DNA of 64,000 bases from Salinisphaera sp. (GTDB lineage Bacteria; Pseudomonadota; Gammaproteobacteria; Nevskiales; Salinisphaeraceae): NCBI GenBank assembly GCA_027858915.1, contig JAQIBT010000033.1, positions 55,668 through 119,667 of the forward strand, read 5' to 3'. Positions 1 through 9,216 of the stretch are shown here, piece after piece (positions within the stretch are counted from its first letter, which is position 1; every line of letters begins with the position of its first letter). A program made the position numbers and the translations under genes. The notes beneath the pieces were generated by a model, which saw nothing but the letters and a program-made list of their open reading frames with translations, ran no database searches and was not told the DNA's origin.

Positions 1-672
1 CGGGATCGTAAGCGTGACATAGACCACTACCAGCCCCAGCAGATTAGGCACGATATGGCGCGCGATGATGCCCGGCGTGCCCGCACCGGCCATGCGTGCG
101 GCCTCGATATAAGGCTGCTGCTTGATCGACAGCGTCTGACCGCGAACGATCCGGGCCATGTCCAGCCAGCTCACGGCGCCAATAGCCGCAAACAGCAACA
201 GCAGGTTTCGACCGAAGAACACAACCAGCAGGATCACGAAGAACATGAACGGCAGCGAATACAGGATATCGACGATCCGCATCATCAGGTTATCCGTACG
301 GCCACCGAGGTAGCCCGACGTAGCGCCGTAGGTCACGCCGATGATCAGGCTCACGAAGGTGGTGACGATCCCCACCATGAGCGATATCCGGCCCCCGTTG
401 AGGGTCCGCACGAACAGATCCCGGCCGACTGCGTCAGTGCCGAAGAAATGCCCGCTGGCCCAGGACGGCGCGGTCCAGATCGCATCGTAATCCTGTGAGT
501 AGTAGTTGAAAGGCGACAGCCAGGGCCCGACGACCACTGCCAGCGTGATCAGCCCCAGCAGTACGAGCGACGCCATGGCGGCCCGGTTGGCCTTGAGTCG
601 ACGCCAGGCATCGCGACCCAGGCTGTTGCCGCGTGCTGCGTTCTCCAGACTGTCTCTCTTGCGCGAGATCAT
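1..672 (-). CDS. oppC: Oligopeptide ABC transporter permease OppC (partial, runs off left edge)
   Basis: This is the second inner-membrane permease of a peptide importer; 224 N-terminal residues lie in the window. The N-terminus is cytoplasmic and basic, followed by a membrane segment near residues 35-53. A motif FFGTDAVGRDLF typical of OppC/DppC comes next. The EAA loop, which contacts the ATPase, is visible near the window edge as EAARMAGAGTPGIIARH. The ATG at 672 shares its A with the oppB stop (TGATG), so the two are translationally coupled. The ATP-binding subunits expected next (oppD, oppF) would lie left of the window. Family assignment is firm; the transported peptide class is not known. 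Confidence 0.93.
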   Translation of the reverse strand, partial: MISRKRDSLENAARGNSLGRDAWRRLKANRAAMASLVLLGLITLAVVVGPWLSPFNYYSQDYDAIWTAPSWASGHFFGTDAVGRDLFVRTLNGGRISLMVGIVTTFVSLIIGVTYGATSGYLGGRTDNLMMRIVDILYSLPFMFFVILLVVFFGRNLLLLFAAIGAVSWLDMARIVRGQTLSIKQQPYIEAARMAGAGTPGIIARHIVPNLLGLVVVYVTLTIP

Positions 673-1586
673 CAATACGTCACTCGCGGATCGAGCCAGC
701 CGTAGATTACATCGACCAGCAGATTGAAGCCGATGATGATGATGCCGTAGAACAGGGTGATGCCCAGCACGAGCGTGTAATCCCGGTTGAGCGCGCCGGT
801 GACGAAGAACCGGCCCAGCCCGGGAATCCCGAAGATCTGCTCGACCACCACCGAACCGGTGAGAATCCCGGCCGCCGCCGGCCCGAGAAACGACACCACC
901 GGCAACAAGGCGGCCGGCAGAACGTGTACGAAAAACACCCGGAAACCGGACAGGCCCTTGGCGCGCGCGGTACGGATATAGTTCGAGCGCAGCACCTCGA
1001 TGGTAGAGGCACGCATCAAACGTGTGACATAAGCGACATACATGGCCGCCAGCGCCAGCACGGGCATCACATAGCTCTGCCAGCCATCCAGCCCACCGGC
1101 CGGCAGCCAGTCGTTATAGACCGCAAAGACGAGCACCATCAACGGCCCGAGTACGAAGTTGGGCACCGAGATGCCGGCCAGCGACAATCCCATCGCTCCG
1201 TAATCGGCCGTGTGGTTCTGATGCACAGCCGCCAGCATGCCCAGCGGTATGCCCAGCGCCAGCGCGAGCGCGAGTGCGGCAGCACCTAGCGTCAGCGAGA
1301 CCGGAAAGCCGGCAGCGATCAGCGAATTCACGCTGGTGTTCTTGTACTGAAACGACGTGCCGAAATCCAGATGCGCGATATTGAGCAGATAGCGCCGGTA
1401 TTGCTGAATCAGTGGTTCGTTCATGTGGTACTTGGCTTCGAGGTTGGCCCGTACCTCCGGCGTCATCGGCCGATCGCCGTCCAACGGGCTGCCGGGCGCC
1501 AGATGGACCAGCGCGAAGGTCAGCGTCAACAGGATGAAGATGGTGGGGATCGCCCCCAGCAGGCGCTTGACGATATAAGCCATCAT
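672..1586 (-). CDS. oppB: Oligopeptide ABC transporter permease OppB
   Basis: The product is a 304-residue inner-membrane permease of the OppB/DppB family. It starts with the typical signature MAYIVKRLLGAIPTI, a first membrane helix at about residues 9-30, then a periplasmic segment with LAPGSPLD. Around five more helices follow. The EAA loop (YIRTARAKGLSG) lies near residue 203. The gene is coupled by TGATG overlaps to oppA upstream and oppC downstream. A Met-Met start leaves one residue of doubt. It forms the translocation pore with OppC, fed by the periplasmic binding protein encoded just before it. Confidence 0.95.
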   Translation of the reverse strand: MMAYIVKRLLGAIPTIFILLTLTFALVHLAPGSPLDGDRPMTPEVRANLEAKYHMNEPLIQQYRRYLLNIAHLDFGTSFQYKNTSVNSLIAAGFPVSLTLGAAALALALALGIPLGMLAAVHQNHTADYGAMGLSLAGISVPNFVLGPLMVLVFAVYNDWLPAGGLDGWQSYVMPVLALAAMYVAYVTRLMRASTIEVLRSNYIRTARAKGLSGFRVFFVHVLPAALLPVVSFLGPAAAGILTGSVVVEQIFGIPGLGRFFVTGALNRDYTLVLGITLFYGIIIIGFNLLVDVIYGWLDPRVTY

Positions 1587-3286
1587 CAGTGGTTCTCCTG
1601 CTTGTCATTGGCAGGCGGCGGCGATGTCTGGCTGGCAGTGCCGGCGGGCACGATGTCCAGATCCTTGCTGTAGTAGTTATCCAGCGGATTGGGCACAAAG
1701 CCTTTGACGTAGGGCTTGATCAGATGATGATTGGTCCAGAAAAAGATGGGCATCAACGGCGCGTCGTGCAGCAGGGCGGCTTCGGCCGTGTGCATCAGAG
1801 CCGTACGCTGCGGGCCGTTGGGCACATGTTCGGATGCGGCTTGGGCCTTGTCGTAGACCGCGCTGTGATAGCCGGTGTAGTTGAGCGCGGCATGCGAATT
1901 GAGGATCGAGAAGAACGTGTTGGGGTCCTCGTAGTCGCCTATCCAGCCGCCCCAGAATATCTGGGTATCGAACTGGTTGCGGGTAGTCTGCAGAAAGACC
2001 TTCCATTCTTCATTGCGCGGCGTGATCTCGACCCCCAGCACCTTGCGCCACATGGCCGCGGCCACCAGCGACAGCGTCTTGCCGATGCCGCCGGTGGGAT
2101 ACAGGAATTCGGCCTTGAGCGGATGCTGGTCGGAATAACCGGCCTCCTGATACAGCTTGCGCGCCATCGCGTCGCGCCGTTTGTCCGACCAGTCGGCCCA
2201 TTGGTAACGCACGCTGTCGTAGCCCTGGACCGCCGTCGGAATCCAGCTGTAAGCCGGAATCTGCCCGCCGCGCAGGATCTTGTCGACGATGACCTGGCGG
2301 TTGAGCGCCATGGACAACGCCAGGCGCAGCTTGCGATTGTCCTTGAACGGCGCGCGGGTGACGTTCATGCCGAAGTAGGCAATACCGAGAGTGGGGACGG
2401 TATGCAGCTGTTTCGGGATATTGGCCTTGATTGCATCCAGATCGGCGGCCGGCACACTGTAGGTCCAGTCCAGTCCGCCGGCCTGATAACGCGACAGTTC
2501 TGACTTGCTGTTGTCGATCGGGTAGTACTCGACCTGATCGATACGGGTATGGGCGTTATCCCAGTATTGTCGGTTGCGCACCAGCACGATCTTGTCGTTC
2601 ACGCGCCACTGTTTGAGTTGGTAGGCGCCGTTGCTCACCGAGTGGGCCGGCTGGGTGAAGGCATCGCCCCATTTTTTGACTGCCGGCGGATAGACCGGGT
2701 CGCTGCTGACGTGGGCCAGCGTCTGTAGAAAGAACGGCGTGGGCTTGTCGAGCCGAATCTGCAAGGTGTGCTTGTCGAGCGCCTTCACCCCTAGCGTGGC
2801 CGGCGTCTTATCGCCGTTGATGATAGCCGTCGCATTGACGATCGGGGCGTGGATATCGGCATAGGGGGATGCGGTCTTGGGATCGACCATACGGCGGAAG
2901 CTGAACACATAATCGCCTGCGGTAACCGGCGCGCCGTTGGACCAGCGGGCGTTATCGCGCAGATGGAACGTATACGTCTTGCGATCGGCGCTGATCTCCC
3001 AGGTCTTGGCGTCTGCTGGCAATATCCCGCCCTTGTGGCCGGTGATGACCAGGCCTTCATAGAGATCCTGCAGGATACCGGCCGCTGGCACGCCCGAGGC
3101 CTGATGCGGATCCAGCGTGCCGGGCTCGGAGCCGTTGCCCTTGCGCAGTACCTTGGTGCCGTCAGCGTGGATATCCGGCTGTATACGATTGGGGAAATCG
3201 CTGCGGTCGCTGCTGCATCCGGCGACCAACACGACCAGCATGACGCAGCTCGCAGCTATCCAGGACACCAATCGGCGTTCGGGCAT
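1586..3286 (-). CDS. oppA: Oligopeptide-binding lipoprotein OppA (SBP family 5)
   Basis: The protein has 566 residues and is a periplasmic peptide-binding component tethered as a lipoprotein. The signal peptide ends in the lipobox LVAGC, with Cys at about residue 24. The mature part carries the family-5 hallmark GSEPGTLDPHQASGV and later YEGLV, then WSNGAPVTAGDYVFSFRR. The ATG at 3286 is preferred over an in-frame TTG two codons upstream because AAAGGA sits seven bases before it. It is the first gene of the oppABC run. Substrate could be oligopeptides, including murein peptides as for MppA; specificity cannot be read from sequence. Confidence 0.93.
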   Translation of the reverse strand: MPERRLVSWIAASCVMLVVLVAGCSSDRSDFPNRIQPDIHADGTKVLRKGNGSEPGTLDPHQASGVPAAGILQDLYEGLVITGHKGGILPADAKTWEISADRKTYTFHLRDNARWSNGAPVTAGDYVFSFRRMVDPKTASPYADIHAPIVNATAIINGDKTPATLGVKALDKHTLQIRLDKPTPFFLQTLAHVSSDPVYPPAVKKWGDAFTQPAHSVSNGAYQLKQWRVNDKIVLVRNRQYWDNAHTRIDQVEYYPIDNSKSELSRYQAGGLDWTYSVPAADLDAIKANIPKQLHTVPTLGIAYFGMNVTRAPFKDNRKLRLALSMALNRQVIVDKILRGGQIPAYSWIPTAVQGYDSVRYQWADWSDKRRDAMARKLYQEAGYSDQHPLKAEFLYPTGGIGKTLSLVAAAMWRKVLGVEITPRNEEWKVFLQTTRNQFDTQIFWGGWIGDYEDPNTFFSILNSHAALNYTGYHSAVYDKAQAASEHVPNGPQRTALMHTAEAALLHDAPLMPIFFWTNHHLIKPYVKGFVPNPLDNYYSKDLDIVPAGTASQTSPPPANDKQENH

Positions 3287-3368
3287 CAACAATTCCTTTC
3301 CCCCTTGGAACGTCAGCCAGATTACACCAAGCGATCCGACTCGCGCGGCAACGACCTAACCGCCCGGA

Positions 3369-5285
3369 TCAGGCGCTTCGGGCCAGCCGCGCGCCTTGCT
3401 TCTTCAGCTGCACCAGCAGCAGCGACACTGCCGCCGGCGTCATGCCCGGAATCCGTGCGGCCTGACCCAGCGTCGCCGGCCGGATATCGTCCAGCTTGCC
3501 GGTCAGTTCGTTGGACAGGCCCGAGACCGCGCGATAATCGAAGTCGGGCGGAAATCCGGTCTCCTCGTGTGCGCGGGCCCGTTCGATCTCGCCGTTCTGG
3601 CGTGCGATATACCCGGCATAGCGGGCCTGGACCTCTACCTGCTCGCCGACCGAGATCGCAGCTTCGGGCGACATGCCGTCTGTGTCGGCCGAGCCGATAC
3701 CGGTACGCGCCACCAGGTCCGCATGGCCGATACCCGGCCGCTTGAGCAGATCGGCTGCCGACACGGCTTCCTTGAGCGGGTTGCCAAGCCAGGCTGCACC
3801 AGCGTCCTGGCCGAGGTCCGCTGGCTTGATCGCAATATCAGCCAGACGTGCCTGCTCGCGGCCCACCGCTTCGCGCTTGATATCGAACGCCTGCCAGCGT
3901 GCTTCGTCGACCAGGCCCAGCTCGTGGCCGATCGGCGTCAGCCGCGTATCGGCGTTGTCCTCGCGCAGCAGGAGTCGATGCTCGGCGCGCGAGGTGAACA
4001 TCCGATAAGGCTCGATCGTGCCGCGAGTGATCAGATCGTCTACCAGCACGCCGAGATAAGCGTCGTGCCGCCCCGGCCACCAGGGCGCTTCGCCGGCAGA
4101 CGCGCGCGCGGCATTAATGCCAGCCAGCAGGCCTTGTGCAGCGGCTTCTTCATAGCCGGTGGTGCCGTTGATCTGACCGGCGAAATACAGGCCGGCGATC
4201 GCCTTGGTCTCGAGCGAGTACGACAGCCCGCGCGGATCGAAATAATCGTATTCGATGGCATAGCCGGGGCGCGTGATATGTGCGTTCTCGAAGCCGGCGA
4301 TCGAGCGCACCATGGCCAACTGGGTTTCGAACGACAGGCTGGTGGAAATACCGTTCGGATAAACCTCGGCGGCCGTCAGCCCTTCTGGCTCGATAAATAT
4401 CTGGTGGGCGTCCTTGTCGGCAAACCGCACAACTTTGTCTTCGATCGACGGGCAATAGCGCGGGCCAACCGACTCGATATGCCCGGCATACATCGCCGAT
4501 TCACCAATATTCTCGCGAATATACGCATGCGTCTCGGCGTTGGTATAAGTGATATGGCAACAGACCTGACGCGGATGCTCGGCGCGGCGGCCCATGAACG
4601 AGAACACCGGAGTCGGATCGTCGCCCGGCTGCTCGGCGAGCTGGGAATAATCGATTGACCTGGCATCAATACGCGGCGGCGTGCCGGTCTTGAGCCGGCC
4701 AACCGGCAATTCGAGCGCCCGCAGGCGTTCGGCCAATGCGTTCGACGGCGCATCCCCGGCACGCCCGCCGCCAAAGCGCTTGTGGCCGATATGGATCGTA
4801 CCGCCGAGGAAAGTACCGACGGTCAAGGCCACGGACGGCGCGTGGAAAGCCAGGCCCATCGTCGTAGTCACGCCCGTGACACGATGATTTTCGACGATCA
4901 GATCGGCCACTGACTGCTGAAACAGATGCAGGTTCGGCTGGTTTTCGACCATCTCGCGCACGGCCGCCTTGTACAACGCGCGATCAGCCTGCGCGCGCGT
5001 GGCCCGTACCGCCGGGCCCTTGCGGGCATTGAGCGTCCGGAACTGGATACCACCACGATCGGCCGCCCGCGCCATCACGCCGCCCAACGCATCGATCTCA
5101 CGCACCAGGTGGCCCTTGCCGATACCGCCAATCGCCGGATTACAGGACATCTGACCGATGGTCTCGATATTATCGGTGAGCAGCAGCGTACGCCGGCCCA
5201 TGCGGGCCGCCGCGGTTGCGGCTTCAGTGCCCGCGTGGCCGCCACCGATTACGATGACGTCGAAATGCGTCTGGCTGTTGTACAT
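3369..5285 (-). CDS. mnmG: tRNA uridine-5-carboxymethylaminomethyl modification enzyme MnmG
   Basis: This 638-residue FAD protein acts with MnmE to install the cmnm5 group on wobble U34 of several tRNAs. The N-terminal dinucleotide fold has [14 protein letters not shown], followed by [20 protein letters not shown] and the family block [19 protein letters not shown]. Length matches known MnmG (about 630). I start at the ATG at 5285, with GGGAG eight bases upstream, rather than the in-frame TTG five codons earlier. The usual neighbours (rsmG, parA, parB, atp genes) are absent here, so mnmG is displaced from the oriC cluster in this genome or the cluster is split. Confidence 0.97.
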   Translation of the reverse strand: MYNSQTHFDVIVIGGGHAGTEAATAAARMGRRTLLLTDNIETIGQMSCNPAIGGIGKGHLVREIDALGGVMARAADRGGIQFRTLNARKGPAVRATRAQADRALYKAAVREMVENQPNLHLFQQSVADLIVENHRVTGVTTTMGLAFHAPSVALTVGTFLGGTIHIGHKRFGGGRAGDAPSNALAERLRALELPVGRLKTGTPPRIDARSIDYSQLAEQPGDDPTPVFSFMGRRAEHPRQVCCHITYTNAETHAYIRENIGESAMYAGHIESVGPRYCPSIEDKVVRFADKDAHQIFIEPEGLTAAEVYPNGISTSLSFETQLAMVRSIAGFENAHITRPGYAIEYDYFDPRGLSYSLETKAIAGLYFAGQINGTTGYEEAAAQGLLAGINAARASAGEAPWWPGRHDAYLGVLVDDLITRGTIEPYRMFTSRAEHRLLLREDNADTRLTPIGHELGLVDEARWQAFDIKREAVGREQARLADIAIKPADLGQDAGAAWLGNPLKEAVSAADLLKRPGIGHADLVARTGIGSADTDGMSPEAAISVGEQVEVQARYAGYIARQNGEIERARAHEETGFPPDFDYRAVSGLSNELTGKLDDIRPATLGQAARIPGMTPAAVSLLLVQLKKQGARLARSA

Positions 5286-5402
5286 GGGCTGTGCTCCCAA
5301 CGTGGTCGTCGGCGCGCGTGAAATATATTAGCCGCGTAGTTTAACGCGCGAGCCTTGCGAAGTTGAATCTGGCCGCATCCGCGGCAGGACCCATTACCCC
5401 GG

Positions 5403-6806
5403 TTACAGCCCCTGAATCGCGGCCTGCGTCTGATCGACCACACTCTGCCAACCGGGTTCGCCGTGACCGTTAAGCGTCAATTTGCCGTTGTGAATACGCA
5501 GCGTCACGCCATAACTGGCAGCGTGGCCATCGACTGCCGATTGTCGTGTAATCAATCCACGAGCCGTCAGCGACTGCAATTCCTGATCCACCCGCTGAGC
5601 GGAAACAGCCATGCCGTCACCCTGCCGGGCAGCAATCTGGTGTTTCGTAAAGCGCTGCGCCAGCACGGCCGGTACTCGTATGCGCAGAGCGATATCGAGC
5701 TGGCGAATAGTGTCGGCGGCCATGGTGGACGGCTGCAGAGCTTTCGGCACGGACAGATGGCCGCTAAGCCGTAGCGGTCCATTTTTGGTATAGAGCGCGC
5801 TCTTCGCGATCGCCAATCGAAAGCCCGGCGACAAGACGCCCGGCAGCACGTCGGTATAAAGACGCGGATCGTCCGCGGCACCGCCGGTCAGCCCCCCCAG
5901 TGTCCGCCACTGGCCAGGCAGTGCCATCCAGGCGGCCTCATCAGCATCGGCAACCGTAATTTTCAGATGCAGTTCGCCATGGGTATTGTCTGGCAGCACC
6001 ACTTCGCGGACCGCCAGCGACAACGCTGCCTGCCCCGGCGCCGAGCGCTGAAGATCGCCCTCGAACTGGCTTAACCGCGTCGCGCGGCCCTGGCCGTTGT
6101 CGAGGGTGATGGAATCGGCGGTGAGGACCAGATGATCGAGTCGGTCAGCGGCGGGGTCGATCTTGCCGACGGTCAACTCGAGATTACGCCAGGCCAGACG
6201 CCCACCATGTTGTGGAGACAGCGCGAACGAGGGCCAGCGAAGCTGTCCGCCGGCAATCGCGCGACCGGCTATTGCCGTGGTCAGCGCACCGTCGACGGCA
6301 GACGTCTGGAACTGCGCGATCGGCTGGCGCCGGCTGACTTGGAAGCTGACCCCGTCCAGATGCAGAGCGACGTGGCCGCGGGTATCCAGTGCCACGCGCG
6401 AGCGCAATATCAGCGGCCCGGGCACCGGCGAGAACACATAGCGCGGCCAGAGCGCCGCCGGGTTGACTCGCGTGTCGGCCACTGCAAGCACCGGGCGCAG
6501 GCTGCCCCGCCCCGGCGCGCCAAACGCCAACGGGCCTTGATAGATACGGCTGTTCAGAATCACAGTCGGGCACGGAGACGCATGACACAACGGGCCAATC
6601 GGGCGCAGCGAGATACGGGCATGCGAACTGAACCAGCCGCGATCGAACTGGCTGCCAGCGACCTCTACCAGACCCGGTACGCGCAGGCTGGCTACCGCAT
6701 GATCGAACTCGCGGGCCATGTAAAAGCCAATCAATCCCGGCAGCCCGACGCCGAGCAACGCCAGCACGAGCGTCCCCCAGAGCAGTGTCTTTCCTATCAG
6801 CCGCAT
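5403..6806 (-). CDS. DUF945 (YdgA-like) protein
   Basis: A 467-residue protein with one N-terminal membrane anchor (about residues 7-27) followed by a long beta-rich periplasmic part. The segment FDRGWFSSHARISL right after the anchor is the conserved start of the DUF945/YdgA family. YdgA-type proteins are exported and anchored in the inner membrane; their molecular role is unknown. Start ATG at 6806 is chosen because translation from there gives a clean MRLIGKTLLWG signal anchor; an earlier in-frame start would put 14 polar residues before it. It diverges from the GH13_18 gene across a short intergenic region. Family call fairly sure, function unknown. Confidence 0.78.
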   Translation of the reverse strand: MRLIGKTLLWGTLVLALLGVGLPGLIGFYMAREFDHAVASLRVPGLVEVAGSQFDRGWFSSHARISLRPIGPLCHASPCPTVILNSRIYQGPLAFGAPGRGSLRPVLAVADTRVNPAALWPRYVFSPVPGPLILRSRVALDTRGHVALHLDGVSFQVSRRQPIAQFQTSAVDGALTTAIAGRAIAGGQLRWPSFALSPQHGGRLAWRNLELTVGKIDPAADRLDHLVLTADSITLDNGQGRATRLSQFEGDLQRSAPGQAALSLAVREVVLPDNTHGELHLKITVADADEAAWMALPGQWRTLGGLTGGAADDPRLYTDVLPGVLSPGFRLAIAKSALYTKNGPLRLSGHLSVPKALQPSTMAADTIRQLDIALRIRVPAVLAQRFTKHQIAARQGDGMAVSAQRVDQELQSLTARGLITRQSAVDGHAASYGVTLRIHNGKLTLNGHGEPGWQSVVDQTQAAIQGL

Positions 6807-6930
6807 GTTGCTGCCTGCGTGGAAGTTTTCACGGAATACGGCCCACAACCATCGATCCGATACGGAGACTCATCATAGATCGCAGCCGCGCATACTGCAT
6901 GTTGGTATGCAATTTGGTTATCCACCAAGC

Positions 6931-8661
6931 ATGACTGCCCAAACTCATACTCCGGTCCAGGCCGCCGACGCTCACAGTCCCAACGATCTCGTCGAATGGC
7001 TGATCCCACTCTACGGCCCGGCCGCTGCCGAGCAATGCATTGAGGCGGCCAGCCAGGCCGCGCGCCGCCACGGCCTGCCACAACCCACCGATATGCCGGT
7101 CGATCAGGCATTCAACCTGATGATCACCTACCCCGACATCATCCAGCGCCCAGGCGAGGCACCGCTGGCTACGCTGCGCGATTTCATTGCCCGCAACCTG
7201 GGCGATGCGATTGCCGCGGTGCATCTGCTGCCGTTCTATCCGCATAGCTCGGACGAAGGCTTTTCGGTGATGGACTATCGCCAAGTCAATCCGGACTTTG
7301 GCGACTGGGACGACATCGCAGCTCTGGCCCGCGACAAGCCGCTGATGTTCGACCTGGTACTCAACCACGCCTCACGCAAGGGTCTGTGGTTTGCGCATTA
7401 TCTGGCCGACGCGGATCCGGGCCGCGATTACTTCATCGAAACAGATCCCAAGACCGATCTTCGCGCTGTGGTACGCCCGCGTGCCACGCCGCTGCTCGCC
7501 GAAGTGGTCACCGCACGTGGCACCAAGCATCTGTGGGCGACCTTCTCCGACGACCAGATCGATCTCAATTTCGCCAATCCGGCAGTGCTGTCTGAGTTCG
7601 TGGATATCGTCTTCGAATATGTCGCACGCGGGGCGCGGCTGCTGCGCCTGGACGCCGTGGCTTTTCTCTGGAAAGAGATCGGCACGCCTTGTATTCATCT
7701 GTGGCAGACCCATCAGGTGATCAAGTTCATGCGGGCGCTGCTGGAGCGCTATGCGCCTGGGCTGCAGCTGATCACCGAGACCAACGTGCCACACGCCGAG
7801 AACATTTCGTATCTCACCGACGGCAACGAAGCCCATGTCGCCTATCAGTTTGTACTGCCGCCGCTGGTCGCACACACCCTGCTGCATGCAGACGCGACCC
7901 GGCTCAACGGCTGGGCAGTCAGCCTGCCGGCGTTGCCGCCGGGCTGTCATTTTCTCAACTTCACCGCCAGCCACGACGGCATCGGCCTGCGCTCGGTAGA
8001 ATCCATCCTCGACGACGATGAACTGGCGACTCTGGTGGAAACCACCCGTGAGCGCGGCGGTTTCGTATCCACCCGTGGCATGCCCGACGGCAGCACGCGG
8101 CCGTATGAGCTGAACGTCAGTTACTACGACCTGCTGGGCGAGCCCGGCGCTATCGACAGTCAGACCCATATCGATCGATTCGTGGTGAGCCAGGCAATCA
8201 GCATGGCGCTCGCCGGTATTCCGGCGTTGTATTTCCACAGCCTGGTGGCCACCCACAACGACATGGACGGCGTCGAGAACAGCGGCCACAGTCGATCCAT
8301 CAACCGTCGTCGCTACGACGCCAGCGAGCTCGGCTATCAGCTGTCGATCGAGTCACACCACGCCAAGGTGCTGTCCCGGCTCAAGCGCCTGCTTGCCGTA
8401 CGCGCTCGCCAGCCGGCGTTTCATCCGGATGCCGCACAGCAGATCGTCGATCTCGGACCGTCGCTGTTTGCGGTGCAACGCACCTGCAAGGAGCAGACGC
8501 TGCTCGCTGTGCACAATGTCAGTGCAAAATCGGTGAAAGTGCCTGGCAACATGCTGCCAGAGGCGCGCGTCCGCCGGAACGTCACTGCAGCCACTGAAAT
8601 CAGCGGCGCCCAGCGCTCGATTACTATTGCGCCCTACGAGATTGCCTGGATCAGTGATTGA
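6931..8661 (+). CDS. GH13_18 glycoside phosphorylase, probable glucosylglycerate phosphorylase
   Basis: The 576-residue product belongs to the sucrose phosphorylase subfamily of GH13. From this start, the catalytic nucleophile is Asp241 (LLRLDAVAFLW), the acid/base Glu283 (ITETNVPHAEN) and the third Asp349 (TASHDGIGLR). Characterised members cleave sucrose, sucrose-6-phosphate or glucosylglycerate with phosphate, giving glucose-1-phosphate. The genes for glucosylglycerate synthesis lie in the same block, so glucosylglycerate is the likeliest substrate, as for E. coli YcjM-type enzymes; this is inference from context. Starts at 6907 and 6931 are both possible; neither has a clear Shine-Dalgarno. 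It diverges from the DUF945 gene and converges on the Ivy-type gene. Confidence 0.82.
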   Translation: MTAQTHTPVQAADAHSPNDLVEWLIPLYGPAAAEQCIEAASQAARRHGLPQPTDMPVDQAFNLMITYPDIIQRPGEAPLATLRDFIARNLGDAIAAVHLLPFYPHSSDEGFSVMDYRQVNPDFGDWDDIAALARDKPLMFDLVLNHASRKGLWFAHYLADADPGRDYFIETDPKTDLRAVVRPRATPLLAEVVTARGTKHLWATFSDDQIDLNFANPAVLSEFVDIVFEYVARGARLLRLDAVAFLWKEIGTPCIHLWQTHQVIKFMRALLERYAPGLQLITETNVPHAENISYLTDGNEAHVAYQFVLPPLVAHTLLHADATRLNGWAVSLPALPPGCHFLNFTASHDGIGLRSVESILDDDELATLVETTRERGGFVSTRGMPDGSTRPYELNVSYYDLLGEPGAIDSQTHIDRFVVSQAISMALAGIPALYFHSLVATHNDMDGVENSGHSRSINRRRYDASELGYQLSIESHHAKVLSRLKRLLAVRARQPAFHPDAAQQIVDLGPSLFAVQRTCKEQTLLAVHNVSAKSVKVPGNMLPEARVRRNVTAATEISGAQRSITIAPYEIAWISD

Positions 8662-8695
8662 CTCGGGACTCGGGATTCCGAGTATGGCGACCGGT

Positions 8696-9139
8696 TCAGC
8701 GGAACAGATACGCTGCCATGAACTGACGCTGGCTGGCATCGGGCTGGCCTAGCCAGGTGATGGTCGAGGAGCCGGGCTCTGTCGGACCGCCGTGATTGAC
8801 CAGCAATGCCCCGACGGCCTGATCGGCCGCCGGCGACATAAGGCTCACTATCTCCTGTGCCGCGCAGTCGTGTGGCTTGCAGCTCGACAACACTGCGTAT
8901 TGCGTTTCGGACACGGTGATCTGGCTCACCGGCGTTTCGGTGCCGATGGTCTTGACCCAGGCATGGTCAGCGGTAATCGGCTGAATCAACTGATCGTACT
9001 GTGCCTGCAACGCCGGCTTCTGTTTGAGCAGTTGGCTCGGGTAGATCGGCTGGTTGTCTGCGGCATATGCGACCGGCAAACCGCTCGCAGCGACACACAG
9101 CGCAAGTACGACCGACGAAACAAAGCGGTGAACAGTCAT
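8696..9139 (-). CDS. Ivy-family inhibitor of C-type (vertebrate) lysozyme
   Basis: A 147-residue secreted protein with a signal peptide (about residues 1-26, cleaved near VAYA-AD). The decisive sign is the loop CKPHDC at residues 87-92, the disulphide-closed loop that Ivy proteins insert into the lysozyme active site. The flanking pattern (YPSQLL near the mature start, C-terminal TITWLGQP and FMAAYLF) also fits. Ivy protects peptidoglycan from host or environmental lysozyme in the periplasm, and in some species may restrain the cell's own lytic transglycosylases. It lies after gpgS on the same strand, separated by a dispersed 20-bp repeat, and converges with the GH13_18 gene. The start at 9139 gives the clean signal peptide. 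Confidence 0.8.
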   Translation of the reverse strand: MTVHRFVSSVVLALCVAASGLPVAYAADNQPIYPSQLLKQKPALQAQYDQLIQPITADHAWVKTIGTETPVSQITVSETQYAVLSSCKPHDCAAQEIVSLMSPAADQAVGALLVNHGGPTEPGSSTITWLGQPDASQRQFMAAYLFR

Positions 9140-9181
9140 AGGGGGAACCGAGGCGCGGAGTGTATGCCAGCAGTCTAGGGG

Positions 9182-9201
9182 CTGTTGCCGTTTCATGCGA
9201 C
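9182..9201 (+). repeat. Dispersed 20-bp element, copy 1
   Basis: CTGTTGCCGTTTCATGCGAC, preceded by CTAGGGG, in the short gap between gpgS and the Ivy-type gene. Nearly the same sequence recurs at 23892 (inverse), 25353 and 39844, each time between genes. Confidence 0.7.
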
Positions 9202-9216
9202 AACGCCGCGCCCTGA

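Noticed and set aside
7372..8289. Long minus-strand open frame (305 codons) inside the GH13_18 gene, with similar long frames antisense to mnmG and gpgS.
   Set aside because: These are expected by chance opposite GC-rich genes. Their translations lack recognisable domains, while the plus-sense genes carry full catalytic motifs.
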